Of a stretch of DNA of 64,000 nt, positions 38,712 to 48,644 are shown in pieces (position 1 is the stretch's first letter; every line of letters starts with the position of its first letter). This stretch comes from Parabacteroides distasonis (lineage in GTDB: Bacteria > Bacteroidota > Bacteroidia > Bacteroidales > Tannerellaceae), in assembly GCA_015060925.1 (NCBI GenBank), contig SUXM01000007.1, forward strand, positions 1 through 64,000, read 5' to 3'. A program made the translations under genes and the position numbers. Under the pieces are notes generated by a model that was given only the letters and a program-made list of their open reading frames with translations, had not been told where the DNA came from and ran no database searches.

Positions 38712-40619
38712 ATGATGAATAAGATAACAACAGGTCTCTTTGTTTCTTTGTTATGGCTCTTCTCCGCTTGTACAAATGAGAATTTATTTGTACCGGAAGA
38801 ACAACCGTTGACGCCGGAAGCAGAAGGACCCTATTTCAAATTGACGGTGCATTGCCCGGAAGCCAATGAGGCAGGGGGCTTGCAGACCCGTTCCAATCCG
38901 ACCGGGGGAGAAAATGGCGATGGCCATGAAGCCGGTCAGGATTATGAAACCTCTATCGAGGATATCATGTTGCTTTTCTATCAGGGTACGGAGGGGGTTA
39001 ACTCGCCTGCTTCTACCCCGATCAAGAAGGTGATGTTTTTCAGCCGTGCCGATATGGTGGAAGAGGGTGAAACCGAACCGGTTCGTGTCGGTCTTCCAGG
39101 TGGTGAATATGACCTATTGGTCATTACCAATACCGGTGATTTGCGTGCGCAGTTGCAGGGGAAGAACTTGGGCGAGGTGCGTGATTATCTGCAAAAAGTT
39201 GCTTGGACGGAAAAAAATGGTGCATATAGCCGTTTCGTGATGTCATCAAACGGACACTCTGTGGATAAGGTTACTTTATGTGGTGAAAATTATCGGGCAG
39301 AAACACCGGCTACTGCTGTCGTAGAGGTAGAACGTCATGCCGCACGTGTCGATATGCAATTGAGATATGAGGTGTATGATGTGAACGATGTAACATCGGG
39401 TAAGGCTTTTGCTGTTGTGACCGGCGCTATGATTGTCAATAAGTTGGATGCCGGGTCGTATATGTTGAAACGGGTACAAGCAGCCAATACCACAACCGGT
39501 GGGTATGGCTTGGCTAACACGCGTGAGTACTTGGGATTGGAGTTGCCGGAGTTTGGTGACCATCAGACCAATTACGTGATAGACCCGTGGAGCTTTACCA
39601 AGACAATTGTGAATATCAACCGTAACCTCTTCAACCCCAATGCACCCGGAGAGGGTAGCAGCCCGCTCTCTTCGTTGTATGCGAACTATTTGACAAGCTT
39701 TGGAACTTCAACCTCCAATTGGAAGTTCGAAACGGGCTTTGGCGAGAAGATCGGGGATTGGTATCGCATCGGTTATACGATGGAAAATGCGGTGGAGAAT
39801 GATGAACAGAGCCGTTTTATCAATACAGGAGTGGTTTTTAAAGCCTCTTACGTGCCGGCTAAATACATCACTTATGATGCTTCTGGCAAAGTGATTGTGC
39901 CGGAAGAGGTGGCAAATGAAAAACCGTTTACCTTTTTTGCTTTCAATGGTAAGATCTATCAGACAGCGGAAGCGGTTATGGCTGCCTATATGCCGAATGC
40001 GGTTGGTTATCTCTTTAACTATTCGTTTGCAGGTTTTACATGGGCTCAGGTACAACATTACATCTCCGGAATCAAGGATAATGACCCGACCGGATATAAG
40101 AATTACTTGCGCCGCCAACTGGGTGGTAAATTGCTTACTGCTACCTTGACGGATGCACAGGCTCAAGCTCTTACTTGGGAGGCTTTCATGTGGAATGAAT
40201 ATGGTTATGCTTATGACAATGGTACATTGAAGGTGAATCGAAACGGCAAAGAAACCCGTCGTCTGTTGGCTCGGCACGGATTACATACCTATGTGGATGG
40301 AGTCTGCTACTATCCTTATTGGATCCGCCATTCCAACAACAATGCGGATACAAAGGGAATCATGGAGTATGCAATCGTTCGTAACAATATCTATAAGTTA
40401 CGTTTGGATGGCATTCATGGGTTAGGGTATGACATCCCGTATGAACCGCCGTTTGAGGATGAACCGGAACCGGAAAAACCGGTTATTCCTACGCCTGATC
40501 CTGAACCAACACCTGATCCTGAACCAACGCCTGATCCGGATCCTGTTCCGCAGTTGATTCAGGTGGAAGTGGTTGTAAAGGCTTGGAATGCGTTAACTAA
40601 AGAGACTATCATTTTTTAA
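38712..40619 (+). CDS. Mfa1/FimA-family major fimbrillin lipoprotein precursor
   Basis: lipobox LFSAC; possible Arg-processing site LQTR|S; proline-rich C-terminal linker before VEVVVKAWN. Confidence 0.8.
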   Translation: MMNKITTGLFVSLLWLFSACTNENLFVPEEQPLTPEAEGPYFKLTVHCPEANEAGGLQTRSNPTGGENGDGHEAGQDYETSIEDIMLLFYQGTEGVNSPASTPIKKVMFFSRADMVEEGETEPVRVGLPGGEYDLLVITNTGDLRAQLQGKNLGEVRDYLQKVAWTEKNGAYSRFVMSSNGHSVDKVTLCGENYRAETPATAVVEVERHAARVDMQLRYEVYDVNDVTSGKAFAVVTGAMIVNKLDAGSYMLKRVQAANTTTGGYGLANTREYLGLELPEFGDHQTNYVIDPWSFTKTIVNINRNLFNPNAPGEGSSPLSSLYANYLTSFGTSTSNWKFETGFGEKIGDWYRIGYTMENAVENDEQSRFINTGVVFKASYVPAKYITYDASGKVIVPEEVANEKPFTFFAFNGKIYQTAEAVMAAYMPNAVGYLFNYSFAGFTWAQVQHYISGIKDNDPTGYKNYLRRQLGGKLLTATLTDAQAQALTWEAFMWNEYGYAYDNGTLKVNRNGKETRRLLARHGLHTYVDGVCYYPYWIRHSNNNADTKGIMEYAIVRNNIYKLRLDGIHGLGYDIPYEPPFEDEPEPEKPVIPTPDPEPTPDPEPTPDPDPVPQLIQVEVVVKAWNALTKETIIF

Positions 40620-40638
40620 TCCATAAAATCGTAAAAGA

Positions 40639-41652
40639 ATGAAACGATATAAAACACTATATAAAATATTACCGGTGTGGGTTTTGATGCTTTTGGCCGG
40701 TTTGTCGAGTTGTGATTACATTCACGATGATATCGACCCTTGTGATCATTACTTCCGTTTTGCTTACACTTATAACATGAAGTTTGCGGATGCATTCACG
40801 CATGAGATGATTAATCAAGAGAGAGCTAAGAATGTGCAGCTTTTCATCTTTGATAAAGAAGGTAAGTTCTTGCAAACGAAAATCTTTGAAGGAGAGGCTT
40901 TGCAGACTAACCGTTTCAAATTGGATCTCGAACCGGGTACTTATCGTTTTTTGGCTTGGGGGGGCTTGAATGAAACCGATTATGCTTGGAATGAACCGGC
41001 TACGGGAAGTACTATCGAAGAGTTCAAGATGAGCGTGAAACGTTCAGCCCAAAACAGTGTCAGCCGTGAGTTGTTAGGTCTGTTCCAAGGGGAGATGACT
41101 TTCACGATTCCGGAAGAGACCTCTGAACATGTGATGTATTTGGTGAAGAACACCAATAAAATCCGCTTTGTTTTTATCGACCCGAATACCGGTACTGAAA
41201 ACTGGACAAAGGAGAGCTTCGAAGTGAAGGTGGTGACAAACAATGGAGATTTGGCCTATAACAATGCTCCGGTTTCCAATACGGCAATGACTTGGTTACC
41301 TTATTACAGTGCTTTGGAAAATGTAAGGGGAACGGATGCAGGTACGGTTTATCAGGCTTTGTGTATGGAACTGAATACCTTACGTTTGATGGATAATACT
41401 AACGGACGTTTGCAACTTCGTTATACGGAAGAGGATGAACCCTTTTTGAATGTCAACCTGACTGACTTCCTTTTGTTGACACAGATGGAGTCACATAAGC
41501 TGGGCGCACAGGAATATTTGGATCGCCAGGATGAATATACTGTCATGGTCTATGTCGATGTGATGGGCGGTAAGGCTCATTGCTTGGAGGTGATTGTGAA
41601 TGATTGGGTGATTCGTTTAAACGATATTGATCTGGGAAAGGAGGAGTTGTAA
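40639..41652 (+). CDS. FimB/Mfa2-family fimbrial anchor lipoprotein
   Basis: lipobox GLSSC; CDYIHDDIDPCDHYFRFAYTYNMKFADAF; LEPGTYRFLAWGG. Confidence 0.85.
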   Translation: MKRYKTLYKILPVWVLMLLAGLSSCDYIHDDIDPCDHYFRFAYTYNMKFADAFTHEMINQERAKNVQLFIFDKEGKFLQTKIFEGEALQTNRFKLDLEPGTYRFLAWGGLNETDYAWNEPATGSTIEEFKMSVKRSAQNSVSRELLGLFQGEMTFTIPEETSEHVMYLVKNTNKIRFVFIDPNTGTENWTKESFEVKVVTNNGDLAYNNAPVSNTAMTWLPYYSALENVRGTDAGTVYQALCMELNTLRLMDNTNGRLQLRYTEEDEPFLNVNLTDFLLLTQMESHKLGAQEYLDRQDEYTVMVYVDVMGGKAHCLEVIVNDWVIRLNDIDLGKEEL

Positions 41653-41656
41653 GCCT

Positions 41657-42985
41657 ATGACTGGACGATTTAATTATGTAATGGCTCTCTTCTTACCGGT
41701 TTGGCTCTTGTTGAGCGCCTGTGTAAAAGAAGAGATGGAGGGTGGTGGTGTCCCCGCCGGTGAAAGGGTGGCACTTGCCTTGCAGATTGCTGTGGATGAG
41801 GGTAATGGCCTATTGCCTCAGACTAAAGCGGATGTATATTTGGAAAAGGGGGAATTGATCAACTCTTTGACCGCTTTCATTGTCGATGAGTATGGTTATA
41901 TCGAAACGGTGGTTCCTTTTTCCTTTACGGATGCGCAAAAGGGGTTGATGGCTACCGGTGATTTGGATGGATGTGTGTCGGATAAGTTCTTGATTTATCC
42001 GGGTTCTTATACGATTTATGCTTTTGCTAATTGTGATAAGTTGATCGAGATGGCTGAGGTGTTGACGATGAAGAATGGTCGGTTAACTGCTTATCTGCCG
42101 GAAACAATCACTTGGAACGGTGGTGCCGATTTCCAACCGGGTACAACAACGGGCTTTATTCCGATGTCGGGAACAAAAGGATTTACGGTAAGTAACCAAG
42201 GGGGGACAGTGACTGTTTCGTTGGAACGTTTGCTCAGTAAGATACAACTGTCATTCCGTAATTCGACAGATCAAGAGGTGATGGTGAATAGTTGGAAGTT
42301 GGATGGTTTCAATACCAAGATAAACCTGTTTAAACAGAATGCTATTCAAGCGATGGTAAACGCTTGGCCGATAGGACAAACGTATAGTTCGGCTTTATCT
42401 GTAACCTCAAAAGCTACTGTTAATGTTACTGAACCAACATGGTTCTATGTCAGTGAATCCAAATCTGCTGGTGGTTTTGCGATGACATTGAATGCTTCAA
42501 AGACAGGAGGGCAAGACAAAACTGAGTCGACAAGTCGGAAAGAGTTGCCGCGTAACAGTGTATGGCCTATTGAAATCCTGTTCTCTGATTATTATTTGAC
42601 TTTAGCGGTTCAAGGGGAAAATCCTCCGATTGGTGGATATCCGGCTTTGACGACTCAAGAGAGCTTGACAAATTCATTAACTTGTGCAATCATTGGTGGA
42701 GGGCCATTCACGTTGACACCGACATTGAAAGCTACAGCATCGGAAAAGACTGTCCCTGCTGTGACTTGGAGTATCGGAACTGTTAGTAATAGTTTGGTTA
42801 CAGGTTTAACTGTTTCCGAAAACACAATTGTAGGCCGTATGGCTGGTTCGCCTATCATGGGTGGTGAAGGTAATAGTACTCTGATTTCTGAATGTACTTT
42901 TACATTAACAGCAAGCAGCAGTGGTACAACGATCGCCTCTTTTGATATAACGTTAACATTCAAGGATATATTTAGTAACCCATAA
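41657..42985 (+). CDS. fimbrial ancillary (tip/accessory, FimA-fold) lipoprotein
   Basis: lipobox LLSAC; IYPGSYTIYAFANCDKL and LERLLSKIQLSF patterns; in operon. Confidence 0.7.
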   Translation: MTGRFNYVMALFLPVWLLLSACVKEEMEGGGVPAGERVALALQIAVDEGNGLLPQTKADVYLEKGELINSLTAFIVDEYGYIETVVPFSFTDAQKGLMATGDLDGCVSDKFLIYPGSYTIYAFANCDKLIEMAEVLTMKNGRLTAYLPETITWNGGADFQPGTTTGFIPMSGTKGFTVSNQGGTVTVSLERLLSKIQLSFRNSTDQEVMVNSWKLDGFNTKINLFKQNAIQAMVNAWPIGQTYSSALSVTSKATVNVTEPTWFYVSESKSAGGFAMTLNASKTGGQDKTESTSRKELPRNSVWPIEILFSDYYLTLAVQGENPPIGGYPALTTQESLTNSLTCAIIGGGPFTLTPTLKATASEKTVPAVTWSIGTVSNSLVTGLTVSENTIVGRMAGSPIMGGEGNSTLISECTFTLTASSSGTTIASFDITLTFKDIFSNP

Positions 42986-42997
42986 ATATAGGAAAAG

Positions 42998-45900
42998 ATG
43001 CAAACAAGATATAAATATAAATTTCGTCCGCTCTGGGCATTGCTGCTCCTTCTCCTAACAGGAAACAGTAACCTTTGGGGACAGGAACAATGGAAAATAA
43101 CACCTCATACGCATACGGCAAATGAGCATATTCCCATCATTGAACGTACGTTCTATGTACCGGAGGGGGCTACACGCGAATGGTATTTACGAGAAATATA
43201 TAGCCATTCGGGTTTGTATGGAAATGGTTCATATGATGACATGAATTACATTTGGTATCGTCGTTGGTATAGGATGGATACTAATGGTAATGTTATAGAG
43301 TTATCTTCTAATTTAAAGAAACCGACTGGCTCAACGTTGAAAAATGGTATTATAGGATCGGGTAATAGTACAAATGCATGGTTTTGGATTATTGATTTAG
43401 AAACTGAGGACGCTATCAGAAAAGAGAATTCAAAAAATGCTTCTATTATCCAATATACGATGCCTTCTGGAGGTCAGGAGGATGTGATTTATTGTGATGT
43501 GAGTATCAACGGTAATTATACTTTTAATGAAGGTAATCGAACATTAAAAGAACCAACTGTCTCGGCACGATATAAATACATCATAAAACCTGCATCTCAA
43601 GCTCCTTTAAAAAATAATTATCCGACAGAAAAATATACTATTGAGGCTCCAAAAGGAGATACTTTAGTAAATATTCAGATGAATATGTTGCCTGTTGATT
43701 ATTATTGGAAAGATGGAAGTACTATTTATCCAGCACCTCCTTCTGATAAAATTTTAAAAATTGATACAAGAGAATTTGATGCAACTGTTAAAAAACTTAA
43801 TGATGAAACTGTCTCTAGAGATACAGCTACAGCTACCTATGTGAGTGAGTCTGGAGGATCAAGTGTGATTATGGTACATTTTTCAGGTGGTTTTCAGCAA
43901 CCTGTAAAAGTAGAGGTTAAGTTAAAAGATGTATCTGATTGTCCTCTTTTAGGAGAGTTTATCATTAAGCCGCAAGAGTATTCCGGATTTGTATTGGAAG
44001 AAAATATTAAAGAAAATGATGAATTGCGTCATCCGGAGAACTTCCCTAATTTATATGATTTGGTCGGCTCTTTTGACTTTGATTTCAATGAAACTGTGGA
44101 ACAATTAACTCGGGTGAATAATGCTCGAACAATACCGATGACACCGGAACAAACAACCTATGCGTTCTGTTATCCGGATGCTGTACATAAAAGTAAAAGT
44201 TTTAAAGTAAATCCTTTACAAAATCAATATGGACTTTATCGCTCTGCTCAAGTAGAAGATATATCAACGTCTGATGCTACAGGAGGAATAGAAATAGAAG
44301 AGGGGGTTCCTCCTTATAAATGGTTTTTTAATAAAGATGTGGCAGAAGGAAGAAATGAAGTATATGATAGAACTTATGAACGAACAAAAAATACGTATGG
44401 ATATTTCTATTATATTGATGCCTCTTTGGAACGTGGACGTATCGTCAATGTGCCGATTGAAATGTTGTGTGCAAGAACTGAATTGGTTGTAACGGCATGG
44501 GTTAATAACATGACAAGTACAACTGCTGAAACAGTACCTCATTTATTGATTAATTTGCTTGGTCATAAACAAAATGGAGAATATGATGTTTTGCATCAGT
44601 TTGTATCAGGTGATACGTATATTGATTCTAATGCAAGTACAACAGCTAATGCTTATTTAACAAAATGGCAACAGCTGGCGTATAAGTGTGTCATTGACCT
44701 TTCTGATTATACTACTTCATATCAATCTTATTCTGTTGAAATTCTTAATAATGCAGAAAACAGTGGAGGTAATGACTTTGCCATTGATGATATTCGTATT
44801 TATAAGACCTTGCCGAATATTCAGGCTGTACAGACTGATTTTTGTGAGATAAATACAGGTGAAGGGTCGTCTAATACGGCAGAAATAAAGTCTTATATTC
44901 GTGTTCGTACTCCATTTGACCTATTACTTCGTAACTTAGGTTTAGAGGAAATGACTGGAAATCCTATTCTAACATCGTCTGAAGAGTCTAAAGAATTACA
45001 TGACAACACTGAGTCTGAGTATAGACATGGTGAACATCCTCGTCATTATCACTTGTACTATTCGGTTGCAACACAAATCCATGGCGAATGGCAATATTTG
45101 AATTTGGATTATCATAATAATCCGGATAAGTCTGGTTATTTAGTTGGCTATCAAGATGATGATATTAGGTATGGTACATCTGTTATTTCAGCTAATTTTG
45201 GCGATATGCCAACCAGTGGAAAGGATTTAGAAAGAAAGGATGCTTTAGCTTGGACTGAAATTGAAGATGGAGTTAGGTATATTGTGTTTGATAGTATCCC
45301 AATTCATCCTCATCGGTATGAGATAGTAGATGGTAGTGGAAATGGAACCGGAACTTATGCTTGGTATGACACATTACATTTGGGTACTGAATATCATATA
45401 CAGGTTTATCCTCATACCGGTGATCCTCATACTCGTCCTTTACCGGATGATCCATGTGCTTTGGCTACTTCTTTTAAGGTTCATAAATCATTAGAATTGA
45501 TGTATGGAAATGTGCAATTAGAAGATGCAGTTATTTTGCAACCGGGGAAAACGATTACAGGTAAACTTCGTTTTTATAATAAAAGTACGTATGAATGGTC
45601 TGAAGTAAAATCTCCTGAATTTTATTGGTTTTATGGAGAAATAAGTACCATGACTGATCAAGAAATCCAGGAACATTTATTAAATGGAAAATTGGATGAG
45701 TTTACAGAGTCTGTTCATTATAAAAAAGGAACAGATTTCGTTATCCCTTCTCTTTTTCATCGATTGATAGTTGTTCCTACTCAAGAGACTCTTAAAGATA
45801 ACTCCTTACAAAATACAGACATTGGTTTTTGTGTGGATGGTCGTGTCTTGACTTTTGATCCGATTCTTGAACCGGGTGATCCGGAGGTAGATTATCCGGA

Positions 45901-48445
45901 TCCGGATGATCCAGACCCGGACGATCCGGGAGATGATCCGGATGATCCTAATCCAGATCCAGATCCGAAAGATCCAAATGACCCTGAACCGGATGAAGAT
46001 CCTGATCATCCCGGACGATATGTACGTTCAGTTCGTATCATGTTGGAACAGATTCAGGATATGATTAAAAATGTAGATGGTAAGAAAGGTACATTGCGTA
46101 TTCCTATCCATTCAAGAGCAACATCTGATGGACGTAAATTTGTGTTAGATCCGAATAATACTGCTATTCGATTGGTAAGAACTTCGGATCGTGAAGCTCA
46201 TAATTTGAATCATAATTTGGAGGGGATGAGTCGAATTCAGATAGGAACATTGAAAGAACTTGTTTTAAGTAATGACAATACCCTTTCATGGGATACTGAT
46301 TATTTTACAATTTCATTTGAATCAGCTATTACTGACGGTGATAAAAATAATATCGAATTCCGTGAAGGTTTCTGGTATATGGTAGAAGTACCGTTTATGG
46401 AAGTACCAGATAATTATAGTGCAACTACATCAGTAGATGAAATTTATCGTGGTGAATTTAAGTTGACATTCAAGATTGTACCGAAGTATGTGACTTGGAT
46501 TGGAACTGACGCGAAAATGCACAACTGGAATAATGATGGCCCGAAACATTGGCGTCGTTCTACCAATGATGAATTATATTTTGCAGATAATGGTAGTACT
46601 CCGAATGCTGAAGCTAATGGTACTCATACAGAGGCTTACACTCCGATGCGATTCACGAATGTGACAGTTAGTCCTAAATCGAAAGTGTATGACGCTTATC
46701 CTTATTTGTATAAATTGGAAAATAAGGCTCAATCTATTGGTAATATAGTATTATTGGATCTGTCTCCGATTGGCCTATCTAATGAAATTGGTTTGCCTAC
46801 TACTGCTATTGAGTTTGATTTGGTGGCAGACCCGGATTGGCAAAAGATTTTAAAGACAGGAACTAAATTTACTAATTCTGACCATAATTACGCATGTGTT
46901 CGTTTCTATGGCAATGAATGTAATGAAATCTACTTCAAGCCGAATGCAGCGATGTTGCATACTGAGTATCTGACTTACAATAAGGCTTGGGTGGATTATG
47001 AATTGGATGCGAATCGTTGGTACACGTTGGCTTCTCCGTTGAAGGGTATCGTGGCTGGTGATATGTATTTGCCAACATCAGCTCGTCAAGAAACTCCTGC
47101 ATTTACGGATATAAGATATGATGAGACTGGGGGTACTCGTTGGAATCCAGCGGTGTATATGCGAGGATGGAATAAATCCGGTGAAGAAACGGTCATTGTA
47201 AAAGAAGGTACAGGTAACAAATATGCGATCTCTGGTTCATGGAGTAACTTATATAATAAGGTAAGTGAACCGTTTGCAGCTGGAACAGGTTTCTCTATTG
47301 GTGTGGATTATGATCAATCTTCTGCAACAGCTAATAAGGTCTTGTTCCGTTTGCCAAAAGCGGATGTGTCTTATCTGTATTATGAAAATACGACTAACAC
47401 AACAGGAGGAAATAGTGATCCTTTAACCGGTTTTGTTGAAAACAGTCAACGTGTCGGTTATGCTCGCTTAGTTACAGATGGTTTATCTCCTAATGGAATT
47501 TCAAGTTCAACGACTGTAAGTGGTGATTATCAGTTAGTCGGTAATCCATTTATGTCACACTTGGATATGACTAAATACTTTGGAAACAATGGTGGTAGTT
47601 ACTATATCTTGACGAATGAGGGTATTCAGTCTCATATTTTAGGACAGAACTTTGTTCTTTCAACAGGAAGTAATAATGCTTCGGCTAAGAAGGTGGCTCC
47701 CTTACAGTCTTTTATTACGGATAAAGTTGAAAAGATTACTTCTGAGATGATGATAGTACCTTATGATGGAACTGTAACAACAGAACTTCGATCTGCTTCC
47801 GTTCAAGAAACGTTACCGGAAATCCGTATCTCTACAGAGAAAGATGGTGTGAAGAATACGGCCGTAGTAGCTTATTATGGTACGGCTTCTGAAGGATATG
47901 CTCCAAATGAAGATGCTGTATTGTTTATCGATAAGCAGATAAATATCCCTCAGATCTATACTGTAGCCGGAAATAAGTTGACAGCCATCAATGTCACTCC
48001 GGAATTGAATGATGTGCCATTAGGTATCTATAGTGCCGATAATAGTCCGGTTGAGTTGCGTTTCTCGGTATCAGCGAGTATGGGTAATGTCTCTTTGTTC
48101 GACAATTATACTAAGAAGAGTTATACATTAACTGACGGCATGACAATCTCTGTAGCCGGAAATACTTCAGGTCGTTACTTCTTGAGAGGAACGATGGCAA
48201 CCTCTAATGAACTTGTTGCTAAGAAGGAGGCTCTTTGTTACAGTGGTGCTCCGGGACGTATTGATGTGATCCATTCGGAATCTTTACGTCAAGTGGCTAT
48301 TTATAGCTTGAATGGCCAACGTGTCCGTTTCTTGGATAACTTGAATACTTCGGTATTGACGCTTGATGGTTTTGCTTCCGGTTTGTATATTGTCCGTATG
48401 GAAGGTCCGAACGGTGTTTGTACCGAAAAGGTAGAAGTGAAGTAA
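42998..48445 (+). CDS. giant (1815 aa) fimbria-associated surface adhesin with Asp-Pro linker and T9SS-type-A-like C-terminal domain
   Basis: signal peptide; DPDDPDPDDPGDDPDDPNPDPDP linker; C-terminus VAIYSLNGQRVRFLDNL...LTLDGFASGLYIVRMEGPNGVCTEKVEVK. Confidence 0.75.
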   Translation: MQTRYKYKFRPLWALLLLLLTGNSNLWGQEQWKITPHTHTANEHIPIIERTFYVPEGATREWYLREIYSHSGLYGNGSYDDMNYIWYRRWYRMDTNGNVIELSSNLKKPTGSTLKNGIIGSGNSTNAWFWIIDLETEDAIRKENSKNASIIQYTMPSGGQEDVIYCDVSINGNYTFNEGNRTLKEPTVSARYKYIIKPASQAPLKNNYPTEKYTIEAPKGDTLVNIQMNMLPVDYYWKDGSTIYPAPPSDKILKIDTREFDATVKKLNDETVSRDTATATYVSESGGSSVIMVHFSGGFQQPVKVEVKLKDVSDCPLLGEFIIKPQEYSGFVLEENIKENDELRHPENFPNLYDLVGSFDFDFNETVEQLTRVNNARTIPMTPEQTTYAFCYPDAVHKSKSFKVNPLQNQYGLYRSAQVEDISTSDATGGIEIEEGVPPYKWFFNKDVAEGRNEVYDRTYERTKNTYGYFYYIDASLERGRIVNVPIEMLCARTELVVTAWVNNMTSTTAETVPHLLINLLGHKQNGEYDVLHQFVSGDTYIDSNASTTANAYLTKWQQLAYKCVIDLSDYTTSYQSYSVEILNNAENSGGNDFAIDDIRIYKTLPNIQAVQTDFCEINTGEGSSNTAEIKSYIRVRTPFDLLLRNLGLEEMTGNPILTSSEESKELHDNTESEYRHGEHPRHYHLYYSVATQIHGEWQYLNLDYHNNPDKSGYLVGYQDDDIRYGTSVISANFGDMPTSGKDLERKDALAWTEIEDGVRYIVFDSIPIHPHRYEIVDGSGNGTGTYAWYDTLHLGTEYHIQVYPHTGDPHTRPLPDDPCALATSFKVHKSLELMYGNVQLEDAVILQPGKTITGKLRFYNKSTYEWSEVKSPEFYWFYGEISTMTDQEIQEHLLNGKLDEFTESVHYKKGTDFVIPSLFHRLIVVPTQETLKDNSLQNTDIGFCVDGRVLTFDPILEPGDPEVDYPDPDDPDPDDPGDDPDDPNPDPDPKDPNDPEPDEDPDHPGRYVRSVRIMLEQIQDMIKNVDGKKGTLRIPIHSRATSDGRKFVLDPNNTAIRLVRTSDREAHNLNHNLEGMSRIQIGTLKELVLSNDNTLSWDTDYFTISFESAITDGDKNNIEFREGFWYMVEVPFMEVPDNYSATTSVDEIYRGEFKLTFKIVPKYVTWIGTDAKMHNWNNDGPKHWRRSTNDELYFADNGSTPNAEANGTHTEAYTPMRFTNVTVSPKSKVYDAYPYLYKLENKAQSIGNIVLLDLSPIGLSNEIGLPTTAIEFDLVADPDWQKILKTGTKFTNSDHNYACVRFYGNECNEIYFKPNAAMLHTEYLTYNKAWVDYELDANRWYTLASPLKGIVAGDMYLPTSARQETPAFTDIRYDETGGTRWNPAVYMRGWNKSGEETVIVKEGTGNKYAISGSWSNLYNKVSEPFAAGTGFSIGVDYDQSSATANKVLFRLPKADVSYLYYENTTNTTGGNSDPLTGFVENSQRVGYARLVTDGLSPNGISSSTTVSGDYQLVGNPFMSHLDMTKYFGNNGGSYYILTNEGIQSHILGQNFVLSTGSNNASAKKVAPLQSFITDKVEKITSEMMIVPYDGTVTTELRSASVQETLPEIRISTEKDGVKNTAVVAYYGTASEGYAPNEDAVLFIDKQINIPQIYTVAGNKLTAINVTPELNDVPLGIYSADNSPVELRFSVSASMGNVSLFDNYTKKSYTLTDGMTISVAGNTSGRYFLRGTMATSNELVAKKEALCYSGAPGRIDVIHSESLRQVAIYSLNGQRVRFLDNLNTSVLTLDGFASGLYIVRMEGPNGVCTEKVEVK

Positions 48446-48470
48446 ATTCTTTTTTCCCTTTCATATTTCA

Positions 48471-48515
48471 GGAAAGCCCTTGTCTGTTCTCTTACAGACG
48501 GGGCTTCCTTTTTTA
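48471..48515 (+). terminator. terminator of the fimbrial operon
   Basis: GGAAAGCCC...GTCTGT...ACAGAC...GGGCTTCC then T-tract. Confidence 0.8.
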
Positions 48516-48596
48516 TAGTGCTTTCCTGTTTCTCGATTGGAACTTGTTTTAGTGGCATTTTATGGAGGAAAGAACTGGCCTAAAGTAGATACAAAA

Positions 48597-48624
48597 AAAG
48601 GTTGCCTCGAAAGAAGCAACCTTT
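48597..48624 (-). terminator. terminator of SPT-like gene
   Basis: AAAGGTTGC...GCAACCTTT. Confidence 0.8.
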
Positions 48625-48644
48625 GTCTTATATGAAAGGATCTT

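Noticed and set aside
45806-46009. Isoleucine/arginine-rich antisense ORF
   Set aside because: Complement of the Asp-Pro repeat linker in the giant adhesin.
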